From: an uncultured Porphyromonadaceae bacterium
GTDB taxonomy: Bacteria > Bacteroidota > Bacteroidia > Bacteroidales > Muribaculaceae
Reading direction: 5' to 3'
DNA: 6,109 nucleotides
NCBI GenBank assembly: GCA_900555165.1
Contig: USKE01000138.1
Location: 1 to 6,109 of the forward strand
In this document: one piece after another, positions 1 through 6,109 of the stretch
Layout of the letters: each line of letters opens with the position of its first letter
How positions within the stretch are numbered: position 1 is the stretch's first letter
Notes under the pieces: model-generated
Told to the model about the DNA's origin: nothing
Databases searched by the model: none
What the model saw: only the letters and a program-made list of their open reading frames with translations
Made by a program: the position numbers and the translations under genes

Positions 1-321
1 ATGATCGTAAATCACGTCGTAATTGCCCGTCGCGCCTTTGAACACAGCCTGACCGGCCGATGTCACATCCCAGAAATGGCTCTGCAACGTGTATTGCAGC
101 TTGTCAATCCCGGCGAAATCTACGGTCTGCCCCTGTGTGAGCGAGAGCTTGGTGCCGTTGAAAGTAGTGTAATAGGTGTCGGTCAGTTCAAGTCCGTTGA
201 CTTTCACCACGGCTTTTGCCTGCCATTCAGGCCACTCATCCGGACGAGTGACCTCGTCAGAGCACGAGCTTGCCAGACACATGCCTGCCACCAATATGGC
301 AGAGTATATCGTTCTGTTCAT
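1..321 (-). CDS. Surface lipoprotein, probable glycan-binding protein (SusE-like position), C-terminus cut by window edge
   Basis: The frame opens with ATG at 321-319 and stays open for 107 codons to the window edge, so only the N-terminal part is seen. Residues 1-19 form a lipoprotein signal (short basic start, hydrophobic stretch, LASS before Cys20). After Cys20 comes S-D-E, the acidic context that sends Bacteroidota lipoproteins to the cell surface. A linker with W30-P-E-W precedes a beta-rich stretch from about residue 37 (VVKVNG) through 61-71 (LTQGQTVDFAG) to 95-105 (KGATGNYDVIY). This pattern reminds me of the DUF5121-type N-terminal domains of Bacteroides PUL lipoproteins, but that is recall and not a search result. 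By position it should be a surface glycan-binding protein, the role SusE/SusF play in the starch system. It starts 18 bases after the GH43-like gene, with no Shine-Dalgarno motif. No catalytic motif is visible, but the missing part could hold further domains. Confidence 0.75.
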   Translation of the reverse strand, partial: MNRTIYSAILVAGMCLASSCSDEVTRPDEWPEWQAKAVVKVNGLELTDTYYTTFNGTKLSLTQGQTVDFAGIDKLQYTLQSHFWDVTSAGQAVFKGATGNYDVIYDH

Positions 322-339
322 GATAGATGATTCTCAGTG
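322..339 (-). other. Intercistronic gap, GH43-like gene to last lipoprotein gene
   Basis: Eighteen bases separate the TAA of the GH43-like gene from the ATG of the next lipoprotein gene. No Shine-Dalgarno sequence and no hairpin are seen. The start at 321 is chosen because it gives a complete lipoprotein signal peptide directly after it. Confidence 0.6.
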
Positions 340-1350
340 TTAGCGTTTGTAAGCGTTTATGATGGCCTGGTATTCGGTTTCGTTGACACGAACCATACAA
401 CCATGGCGGGCTTTGGGACCTGCGAAATAGCGTTCTGTCCAGGGGCCGTCGAGCGATTGGGCCTCAAACATATCGTATTGCAGGGGGTAGTTCTCGGTGA
501 ACAGGTAAAATCCTTTTCCGTCTACCGTTGGAACTACAATCGGAGCCTCATGCCAGCGGTCAAGGTCGGTGATGCGGGGACCGGGATTGGCATAGGGGCC
601 TGTGAGAGCCGGAGCCTTTGCTATGCGTATGGTCTTGCCGGTTTCAGGTGCCACATCCTGAGTGCGTTCGTCCTTAAAGATGGCATAATATGAGTCGCCG
701 GAATGGCGTATGATTACGTCGATGGTGGCCATGTTCTCATCGCTGCCGGTGAAGTTAAACAGCAGTTTTGGATCCGAGAAACTCTTGAAATCCTTGGTCA
801 GGATATAGAATGTCCGTTTTGTTTCCCATTCGCCCGTGTCAGAGTCGTTGCCTGTCTTGCCGGCGTGCCAGGTTATCATATACTGGTCGCTCGGTTGGTC
901 GTAAAACATTTTCGGGGCACCGTAATATGTCTCCTCGTTGACATGGCCATACAGCTCCTTGATTTTGTTGAATATCGATTTGGCCAGCTTGGTGTATTCC
1001 CAGTTGACCAGGTCGGTCGAATGCCACAGCAGGGGGATGCCTGAGCCTTTCTTTACGCTGATCATATAGTAGCCGTCACGCCCTTTGCAGATGTCGGGAT
1101 GGCCGCAATAGGCCGGAAGAACGGTGCACCCGTCGTTGAGTGTTTCCCAGTTATAGGCGTCGCGCGACACGCTGTAGAACAGCGAGCCATAGTTGTCATC
1201 GGTCATATGGGCGAAGAGATAACCGCCGTCGGTAGCTTCAACCGGTTTTTCTGGTACCGGTGTGGGGTCTTCATCTGAATTGCAGCCCATGGTGGCCAGT
1301 CCCATAAGAAGGCAGCCGAATATGTTCATGAGATATATTGATTTCTTCAT
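340..1350 (-). CDS. GH43-like five-bladed beta-propeller lipoprotein (putative surface glycosidase)
   Basis: This 336-residue protein starts with a lipoprotein signal: MKKS, a hydrophobic core, then Cys23 followed by N-S-D-E-D, an acidic surface-export context. A Pro-rich linker (29-36) leads into one catalytic-size domain. Repeated strand motifs suggest the five blades of a clan GH-F propeller: GYYMIS (93-98), QYMITW (156-161), SYYAIF (220-225), GFYLFT (280-285) and EYQAII (326-331). YGAPKMFYD (143-151) matches the usual W-A-P-E-x-x-x-D block, ATID with Asp211 fits the pKa-modulating aspartate, and WHEAP with Glu268 fits the general acid. The C-terminal RHG (315-317) is also common in GH43 proteins. 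The usual R-D-P holding the catalytic base is instead G83-H-P-D86, so the base is uncertain. There is no additional carbohydrate-binding domain. The role inferred is trimming, or only binding, a glycan at the surface before SusCD import; alpha-L-arabinofuranosidase or beta-xylosidase-like activity would be typical of the family but is not shown here. The start at 1350 gives a proper basic n-region. An inner Met8 would lose it. Confidence 0.78.
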   Translation of the reverse strand: MKKSIYLMNIFGCLLMGLATMGCNSDEDPTPVPEKPVEATDGGYLFAHMTDDNYGSLFYSVSRDAYNWETLNDGCTVLPAYCGHPDICKGRDGYYMISVKKGSGIPLLWHSTDLVNWEYTKLAKSIFNKIKELYGHVNEETYYGAPKMFYDQPSDQYMITWHAGKTGNDSDTGEWETKRTFYILTKDFKSFSDPKLLFNFTGSDENMATIDVIIRHSGDSYYAIFKDERTQDVAPETGKTIRIAKAPALTGPYANPGPRITDLDRWHEAPIVVPTVDGKGFYLFTENYPLQYDMFEAQSLDGPWTERYFAGPKARHGCMVRVNETEYQAIINAYKR

Positions 1351-1376
1351 AATCTGTTGTTTCTTTTTGAGGAGTT
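1351..1376 (-). promoter_or_regulatory. A-rich translation leader of the GH43-like gene
   Basis: Read on the coding strand, the 26 bases between the susD stop and the GH43-like ATG are dominated by A (AAAAAGAAACAACAG just before the start region) and lack a clear Shine-Dalgarno motif. A-rich, weakly structured leaders of this kind are typical of translation starts in Bacteroidota. No hairpin that could end transcription is present. Confidence 0.5.
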
Positions 1377-3023
1377 TTACATGCCTTGGGCCTGACTGTA
1401 GTCAACATCCCAGCCCGGACGCGAATAGAACTGGTCGAGCTTGCAGCCGTCGGCGGCTGCAGCTTCAACCGCGTAGTTGGGGAGCGGCACATACTGGCGT
1501 GTGGGCACTTCTCCTTTCACTTTCGAAGTTTCGCGGGCATAGCGGTTAAACCTGATCAGGTCTATTTTACGGCAGCCTTCGTAATAAAGCTCATGGGCAC
1601 GTTCGGCAAGAATCGCGGTCAGGAAACTGTCGGCCGATGATGTGGCGGAAGCGTCAAGACCGGGAAGACCGGCACGACGGCGTACCTGGTTGACGGCATC
1701 AATCGCCTCCCCGGAGGGGGCGCTCCCGGTCTTGCGGACCGACAGCTCGGCATACATCAGCAACGCATCAGCCCAACGGGCGATCGGGATGTCGGTGCCC
1801 TGGAAAGAACCGGAGGTCTCTATCGGGAATTTATTGCAGATAAAGCCGTCCCAGCGTGTGCCAAGGTCGTTGGCGGTGACTTTTTCGCCGCTCTTGTTCC
1901 ACCACTCGGTGACGATCAGGTCGCGACGGCGGTCGCCGTTCTCGAAAGTGTCATAGAATTTCTTGGCCACATTGTAGAACGCCTGCCAGCCGCCGTTCTG
2001 CGGGAAGAACACCGTGGGGTTGTCGTCGGGATCGAGGGCTGCGGCATCCCAGGGCACGGTACACATGGAGAGGATGTTGGCATTGCCGTGTTTTGGGGAG
2101 CCGTCGGCGAGAGGGTCGCAGCTCACGGCCATGATAATCTCGCTGTTGAACTTGTTGGCGTTCTTGTACAGGTCGGCACATGGGTTGTCGCCCTGGGTGA
2201 AGAGCTGGTATTTGCCCTGGAGTTCGGCGAACATCTCAAGTCCCATATCATAATACCCGGGCATGTGGCCGCCTTCATTAAGGCAATGGCGCATCAGGCA
2301 GAAACGTGCGTAATCGCGGGTATAACGCCCCTTCTCGGTCTGCACTTCGGGAGCGTGTCTGGCGGCGAACAGGAGGTCGTCGTAGATGTATCCGCACATC
2401 TGGTCGAGCGTGGGGCGGGTGGTGTTGCGCTGGGCCTCGTCATCAAACACCTTGTCTGGATCGACAATCACAGGCACCGGGCCGAACACGTGCATCAGAT
2501 AATACATCATCATGCCGCGGCAGAGACGGGCCTCCCCCAGAAGAGCGTCGCGTGTCTCTTCAGACAGCACGTTGGCCGGAGCGTTCTGCAGCACGTTCAC
2601 TATATCGGTAAAACGGGTTATCTCGGCGGTCTTCATGAAATGATTGGGGTTGCTGTCGTCGACCACCCAGCCGCGCCAGTAATGGATACAGTTCTCGTAG
2701 TTGGCTTTGGAAAGCTGGAGCCATTCTCCGCCGCAGCGTGTGTATCCCGGTGCCATGATGTCGGATGTCGAGTCGAAGAAACGGATGTCGCCCCCGGTGG
2801 CGATATACCACCCGTGCATACCTGTGCCTTCGTTTATGGTATAAGTGAACGGGGTGGTGAAAGGGAGGTAGCAAATCATCATGTACGACACATATTCGTT
2901 TTCTGTCGAAGGATATTTGCCCTGGAGAAGCTCTCCGTATATCTTGGCGTCGAAATTGTCCTCACATGATGAGGTGAGAAGCATAATAGCCGCCGTGAGC
3001 GAGAATAATATTCTGGTTTTCAT
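1377..3023 (-). CDS. SusD/RagB family nutrient-binding outer membrane lipoprotein
   Basis: The complete 548-residue protein is the surface lipoprotein that sits as a hinged lid on SusC and captures the oligosaccharide for import. The signal peptide runs to LTSS before Cys20, followed by E-D. Family hallmarks appear in the expected order: the N-terminal helical part with GEARLCRGMMMYYLMHVFG (163-181), the R-W-A-D-A-L-L-M-Y-A-E-L block (416-427), AVNQVRRRAGLP (443-454), and the C-terminal ILAERAHELYYEGCRKIDLI (471-490). The tail YVPLPNY (511-517) and QFYSRPGW (531-538) matches the usual end of the family. The length is normal for SusD homologs (about 500-600). It starts 26 bases after the susC stop, the standard arrangement for a co-translated SusCD complex. 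It contains 14 cysteines including the lipidated one, which is many for an exposed protein. The glycan specificity cannot be read from the sequence, since SusD binding loops diverge strongly. It is a paralog of the starch-system susD, so no symbol is given. Confidence 0.96.
   Translation of the reverse strand: MKTRILFSLTAAIMLLTSSCEDNFDAKIYGELLQGKYPSTENEYVSYMMICYLPFTTPFTYTINEGTGMHGWYIATGGDIRFFDSTSDIMAPGYTRCGGEWLQLSKANYENCIHYWRGWVVDDSNPNHFMKTAEITRFTDIVNVLQNAPANVLSEETRDALLGEARLCRGMMMYYLMHVFGPVPVIVDPDKVFDDEAQRNTTRPTLDQMCGYIYDDLLFAARHAPEVQTEKGRYTRDYARFCLMRHCLNEGGHMPGYYDMGLEMFAELQGKYQLFTQGDNPCADLYKNANKFNSEIIMAVSCDPLADGSPKHGNANILSMCTVPWDAAALDPDDNPTVFFPQNGGWQAFYNVAKKFYDTFENGDRRRDLIVTEWWNKSGEKVTANDLGTRWDGFICNKFPIETSGSFQGTDIPIARWADALLMYAELSVRKTGSAPSGEAIDAVNQVRRRAGLPGLDASATSSADSFLTAILAERAHELYYEGCRKIDLIRFNRYARETSKVKGEVPTRQYVPLPNYAVEAAAADGCKLDQFYSRPGWDVDYSQAQGM
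1442..1461 (-). other. Strong GC-rich hairpin inside the 3' end of susD
   Basis: Positions 1442-1449 (TGCAGCCG) are perfectly complementary to 1454-1461 (CGGCTGCA), leaving a four-base loop. The mRNA form is an 8-bp stem about 60 nucleotides before the susD stop, encoding the Ala-rich stretch near residues 521-527. No U-run follows, so it is not an intrinsic terminator. It could affect mRNA processing or stability between susD and the downstream genes, or it could be a side effect of GC-rich Ala/Gly codons. Confidence 0.4.
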
Positions 3024-3049
3024 ATAGAGGTAGGCAGTAATAAGCGTTT
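3024..3049 (-). other. Intercistronic gap, susC to susD
   Basis: Twenty-six bases separate the susC TAA from the susD ATG. The coding-strand sequence is AT-rich, with TATA directly before the ATG. It has no Shine-Dalgarno motif, no terminator and no room for an independent promoter, consistent with joint expression of the transporter and its lid. Confidence 0.6.
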
Positions 3050-6000
3050 TTAGAAGATAATCTTCGCGCCGAACGAGTATGTCCTCAACTGGGGATAGTT
3101 GCAGCCTGACAGCATACTTGACGCAATGACGATTTCAGGGTCGTCGCCGGTGAAACCGGTGAAAGTGAACGGGTTCTGCACGTCAGCATACAGGCGCAGG
3201 CTCTGCATGTAACCCTTGAGGAATGACCATCCGCGGGCATCGAAGGTGTAGCCCAACGTAATGTTACGCACACGCAGGAAGTCGGCTTTTTCGTAGAAGA
3301 GCTTTATGCCTGCGTTGCCGGGCATGGTGACATCCTTGGTGGCAACGCCGGGAGTAGTCCCGCCGGGGTTGGTCTGAGAGTTCCACACGGTGAACGCGTA
3401 ATCAGTGGGGTTGGCGGCGCTGATGCCGCTGGCGAGGTTGTTGGCCGAGCAGTTGGCGGCCTTGGTGTTGTTGTATTTCTCCACGCCGAGCTGACCGTAC
3501 ATATAGATGTCGAGGTCCCAGTTCTTGTAATAGAATGTGTTGCCGAAACCGTAATAGAGCTTGGGAAGGAGGTCATCCATGTAGATGTCGCCCTCGTCGA
3601 TGACGCCGTTGCCGTTGCGGTCGTCAATGATCGGGAAACCTGGTTTCTGGGCATCGACCGGAAGAGAGCGCTGGGATTCGGGCATATTGCTGCGGTCTGC
3701 GTTGATTATGCCGGTGGTGTTATAGTAGTAATAGGCGCTCATCGGCTCGTTTTTACGCTGCTGGTAAGTCTTGTAGTCATAGTTTGGCATACGTTCCACC
3801 CAGTCGGCGCGGTAGTGCGAAAGAGCCAGCGAGGTTGTCCAGGTAAAGTCTGTGGTACGGATGTTTTCAGAGTTGAGCGAGAGTTCGACACCGGTGCGCT
3901 TGTAGTGGGCGCCGTTGACCGGACGGGTGGGATACATATTGAGCAGGGAGGTGTAGGCGGTGCCGAGCATATTTGTCACATCGTTGCGGAAGATGTCGAG
4001 GTTACCCGACAGACGATTGTTGAGAACCACGAAGTCGAGCCCGACGTTTTTCATTGTGGTCTTTTGCCACGTCACGTCGTCGTAGCTGCCCCCCAGCAGG
4101 ACGAACGGCACATAAGTCACGCTGCCGTTGGAGAATTTTATGTCTTCACGCGACACGCCGACAGTACCGTACAGGGAGGTGCCGAGGTTGTCGCTGCCGG
4201 TGACGCCGTAGCTGGCACGCAGTTTGAGCAGGTTGAGCCATGTGAGGTTCCGGAGGAATTTCTCCTGGGATATTTTCCATGCGCCTGACACCGATGGGAA
4301 CCACGAGTATTTCTTGTTGTCGAAGAATTTGTCGGTACCGTCGCGGCGCACTGTCGCGGCAAGCACATACTTGTCGAAGAGGATGAAAGACGCGCGTGCG
4401 AACTGTGAACGTTTCTCGTTTTCGTATTTATACGACGAAGGGACGAAAGGGCCGTCGGCCGCGCCGAGATTGGAGTCCTGGATCATGTCGTTGGCGTTCT
4501 GATAGGAGACGGTCATGCCATTCCCCTTGTCGACATAGCGTCCCATCCCCACGACCGCATTGAAATCAAGAGCCTGCCAGAAGTTGTGGTTGAAATTCAC
4601 CATGCCTTCCATCGTCTCGTACTGGCGTTCGACATAGCCGAGACTGCCGCGCGACTTTTTCACGAGCCCGAAGTAGACATCCTTGGGGATGTAGGATGTG
4701 CGCCGCCCTGTCTCGTGATTGATACCGTAGACCAGACGTACCGACAGCATCTGCCTGATTATGTCGATATCCATCGCGAAGTTGGCATAGTAGCTGCTCT
4801 GGCGCGACTCGTCGATTATATCGAGGGTAGCCACCGGGTTGGGGACACGGCCGAAGATGGTGTACTCGCCGTTCTTGTCATAGACAGGGAGGTATGTGGG
4901 GTAATGCAAGGCTGAGTAGAGCGAGCCGGAGGCCGAGTTGCCCTGATTTCCGGTATCGCCGCCGACCAGACCGTTTTCGTATCTGTTCCTGTTAAGGTTG
5001 ACTATGGTTGATAGTTTCAGGAAGGGGAAGAGCTGCGCGGTGATGTTTGTGCGCAGCGAGTAGCGCTCCATGCCTGCATTGCGTATGATACCGTCCTCGT
5101 TGAAATAGTTCACGCCGAGATAATATTTCAGTTTCTGGGTGCCACCGCTGATTGTCAGCGAATGGTTGTTGATATGGCCTGTCTTGAGTACATAGCCCTG
5201 CCAGTCGGTGTCAGTGGCGTTGTCAATCTGGGTCTGGGAGAAGACGGGTGTCCACTTGCCGTCGTAAGCGAGGTTGCCGTAGGGATACTGGTTGTTGTTG
5301 AGCAGGTATTTTTCCTTGTCGAAGACGTTGACCAGGTTCATGTACTCGACGCTGTTGAGGCGGTTGAGACCGTAATTGTATCGTTTCTGTATGGAGTAGC
5401 TCCCTTCGTATGTGATGGTGGGCTTTCCTTCGGCTCCTTTCTTTGTGGTGATCAGCACGACACCGTCGGCCGCGCCGATACCGTAGATGGCAGCCGAGGC
5501 ATCCTTGAGAACCTCTATCGACTCTATGTCTCCGGGGTTAAGCCCGGCCAGCGCAGAACGTTTCACATTGTCGGGCAGACCGGTCTCCCCGCTGCCGGCT
5601 TCGAGCGAAGAGTTGGGCATGATCACACCGTCGACAACATATATAGGGTTGCCACCGCCGCGGATAGAGATATTGATGTCTCCCCCTGGCTGAGTGCTGC
5701 TCACTGTGGCCTGCAGACCGGCCGCACGGCCAAGCAGCATGCTTGACACGCTGCTGTTGGCGGCTTTGGAGATTTTGTCGGTTTTTACGGTGGCGATTGA
5801 TGTGGTCAGGTTTTTTCGGGTGGTGGTACCATAGCCGACCACCACGACCTCGTCAAGCACGTTGGTGTCGGGCTTCAGGCGCACCGTCAGCTCATTTTTG
5901 TCTCCGGGCTTCACAGTTGCGGGCTGAAACCCCAGATATGAGATGTAGAGTTGCCCCTCTGCCGGCATTTCGATCGAGAAATAACCGTCGATATCAGTTA

Positions 6001-6109
6001 CCACCCCCGGAGTGTTCTTGTCGAAAGTCACAGGAGCGCCGATAAGCGGCTCGTCGTTTGAGGCGTCAACCACAGTGCCGGTCACCCGACGTTTTGCCGG
6101 AGACGCTTT
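3050..6109 (-). CDS. SusC/RagA family TonB-linked outer membrane transporter, N-terminus cut by window edge
   Basis: The frame is open from the window edge to TAA at 3052-3050, giving 1019 visible residues (numbered here from the codon at 6109-6107). The signal peptide and start codon lie outside. The first in-frame GTG at 6085 falls inside the first domain and is not a credible start. Visible order: a carboxypeptidase-D-like regulatory domain (about 9-85, beginning VTGTVVDA), the SusC TonB-box-like DEVVVVGYG (86-94), a plug domain (about 100-225) with SIRGGGNPIYVVDG (148-161) and IEVLKDASAAIYG (198-210), then a long beta-barrel ending in G-A-K-I-I-F with the terminal Phe typical of outer membrane barrels. 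An EF-hand-like loop lies at 830-841. The protein imports oligosaccharides across the outer membrane with energy from TonB-ExbBD, with the SusD partner encoded 26 bases downstream as lid. An STN signalling domain further upstream cannot be excluded. No frameshift or internal stop is seen, and the size is normal for the family (about 1000-1100). The substrate is unknown. Confidence 0.96.
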   Translation of the reverse strand, partial: KASPAKRRVTGTVVDASNDEPLIGAPVTFDKNTPGVVTDIDGYFSIEMPAEGQLYISYLGFQPATVKPGDKNELTVRLKPDTNVLDEVVVVGYGTTTRKNLTTSIATVKTDKISKAANSSVSSMLLGRAAGLQATVSSTQPGGDINISIRGGGNPIYVVDGVIMPNSSLEAGSGETGLPDNVKRSALAGLNPGDIESIEVLKDASAAIYGIGAADGVVLITTKKGAEGKPTITYEGSYSIQKRYNYGLNRLNSVEYMNLVNVFDKEKYLLNNNQYPYGNLAYDGKWTPVFSQTQIDNATDTDWQGYVLKTGHINNHSLTISGGTQKLKYYLGVNYFNEDGIIRNAGMERYSLRTNITAQLFPFLKLSTIVNLNRNRYENGLVGGDTGNQGNSASGSLYSALHYPTYLPVYDKNGEYTIFGRVPNPVATLDIIDESRQSSYYANFAMDIDIIRQMLSVRLVYGINHETGRRTSYIPKDVYFGLVKKSRGSLGYVERQYETMEGMVNFNHNFWQALDFNAVVGMGRYVDKGNGMTVSYQNANDMIQDSNLGAADGPFVPSSYKYENEKRSQFARASFILFDKYVLAATVRRDGTDKFFDNKKYSWFPSVSGAWKISQEKFLRNLTWLNLLKLRASYGVTGSDNLGTSLYGTVGVSREDIKFSNGSVTYVPFVLLGGSYDDVTWQKTTMKNVGLDFVVLNNRLSGNLDIFRNDVTNMLGTAYTSLLNMYPTRPVNGAHYKRTGVELSLNSENIRTTDFTWTTSLALSHYRADWVERMPNYDYKTYQQRKNEPMSAYYYYNTTGIINADRSNMPESQRSLPVDAQKPGFPIIDDRNGNGVIDEGDIYMDDLLPKLYYGFGNTFYYKNWDLDIYMYGQLGVEKYNNTKAANCSANNLASGISAANPTDYAFTVWNSQTNPGGTTPGVATKDVTMPGNAGIKLFYEKADFLRVRNITLGYTFDARGWSFLKGYMQSLRLYADVQNPFTFTGFTGDDPEIVIASSMLSGCNYPQLRTYSFGAKIIF
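3587..3622 (-). other. EF-hand-like calcium loop encoded within susC
   Basis: These 12 codons encode D-R-N-G-N-G-V-I-D-E-G-D (visible residues 830-841). Position by position this fits the EF-hand/dockerin loop: Asp1, Asn3, Asn5, Gly6, Ile8, Asp9, Asp12. It lies in the C-terminal part of the barrel domain, probably in an extracellular loop. Similar D-x-N-G-D-G-x-I-D stretches are common in SusC homologs. Calcium binding is inferred from the pattern only. Confidence 0.65.

Larger units (their letters stand above)
1..6109 (-). other. Polysaccharide utilization locus segment (susC-susD-GH43-like-lipoprotein operon)
   Basis: Four co-directional genes lie on the minus strand with gaps of 26, 26 and 18 bases and no opposing gene, which is the layout of a single transcription unit. 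The susC/susD pair defines a Bacteroidota glycan uptake locus. The two genes behind it encode surface-type lipoproteins, one with a glycosidase-like fold. Both ends are cut: the start of susC and any promoter or regulator lie beyond the right edge, and the end of the last gene and any further enzymes lie beyond the left edge. That these genes share one mRNA is inferred from spacing alone. Confidence 0.9.

Noticed and set aside
1..330. Plus-strand open frame of 109 codons at the left edge
   Set aside because: The opposite strand encodes a proper lipoprotein signal and beta-rich domain in line with the operon, while the plus-strand frame has no recognisable content.
341..358. Repeat of (T)AGCGTTT at 341-348 and 351-358, with TAAGCGTTT again at 3041-3049 near another gene end
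   Set aside because: Matches of 8-9 bases are expected many times by chance in 6 kb, the copies partly encode protein, and there is no further symmetry or spacing pattern.
1705..1719. CCCC-GGA-GGGG short hairpin within susD
   Set aside because: The stem is only four base pairs within GC-rich coding sequence, with no U-run and no position relative to a gene boundary that suggests a function.
2088..2969. Long plus-strand open frame of 293 codons opposite susD
   Set aside because: It lies wholly antisense to a clear SusD gene, its translation resembles no family I know and is rich in His/Val/Gly as expected from reversed codons, and it has no credible leader. It is a shadow of GC-biased codon use.
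5162..5746. Plus-strand open frame of 194 codons opposite the susC plug region
   Set aside because: It is antisense to strongly conserved SusC plug motifs and shows no domain, so it is treated as a shadow frame.
6083..6085. GTG at 6085-6083 as the start of susC
   Set aside because: The frame remains open upstream to the window edge (reading K-A-S-P-A-K-R-R) and the GTG encodes the first Val of the carboxypeptidase-D-like domain. Starting here would remove the signal peptide that an outer membrane protein requires.

Overview
The window is a piece of a polysaccharide utilization locus (PUL) from a Bacteroidota genome, almost certainly of the order Bacteroidales. The basis is a SusC/RagA-type TonB-dependent transporter next to a SusD/RagB-type lipoprotein, lipoprotein signals followed by acidic residues, and A-rich or undistinguished leaders without Shine-Dalgarno motifs. 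Base composition looks above 50% G+C by eye, which would suit a gut lineage such as Muribaculaceae. That family-level placement is only a guess.

Everything real is on the minus strand, so transcription runs from the right end to the left. In order: a susC-like transporter gene (3050-6109, its 5' end outside the window), a susD-like gene (1377-3023), a lipoprotein with a five-bladed beta-propeller pattern like glycoside hydrolase family 43 (340-1350), and the first 107 codons of another small lipoprotein (1-321, its 3' end outside the window). The gaps are 26, 26 and 18 bases, too short for separate promoters of the usual kind, so the four genes read as one operon. No regulator, promoter, RNA gene, mobile element, CRISPR array or convincing terminator is visible. 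The long plus-strand open frames are antisense shadows of the coding genes.

Expected workings, from knowledge of Sus-like systems: the last lipoprotein and SusD capture a glycan on the cell surface, the GH43-like lipoprotein trims or binds it there, and SusC with SusD as its lid imports the oligosaccharide through the outer membrane using TonB energy. The substrate cannot be named from this window. The GH43-like fold suggests a furanose- or pentose-containing plant glycan, but the family is too diverse for this to be firm.

The point most worth following up is the GH43-like protein. It keeps a likely pKa-modulating Asp and acid Glu, but at the place where GH43 enzymes usually carry R-D-P it reads G-H-P-D, with cysteines on both sides. 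It may be an enzyme with a rearranged base or a binding protein derived from one.
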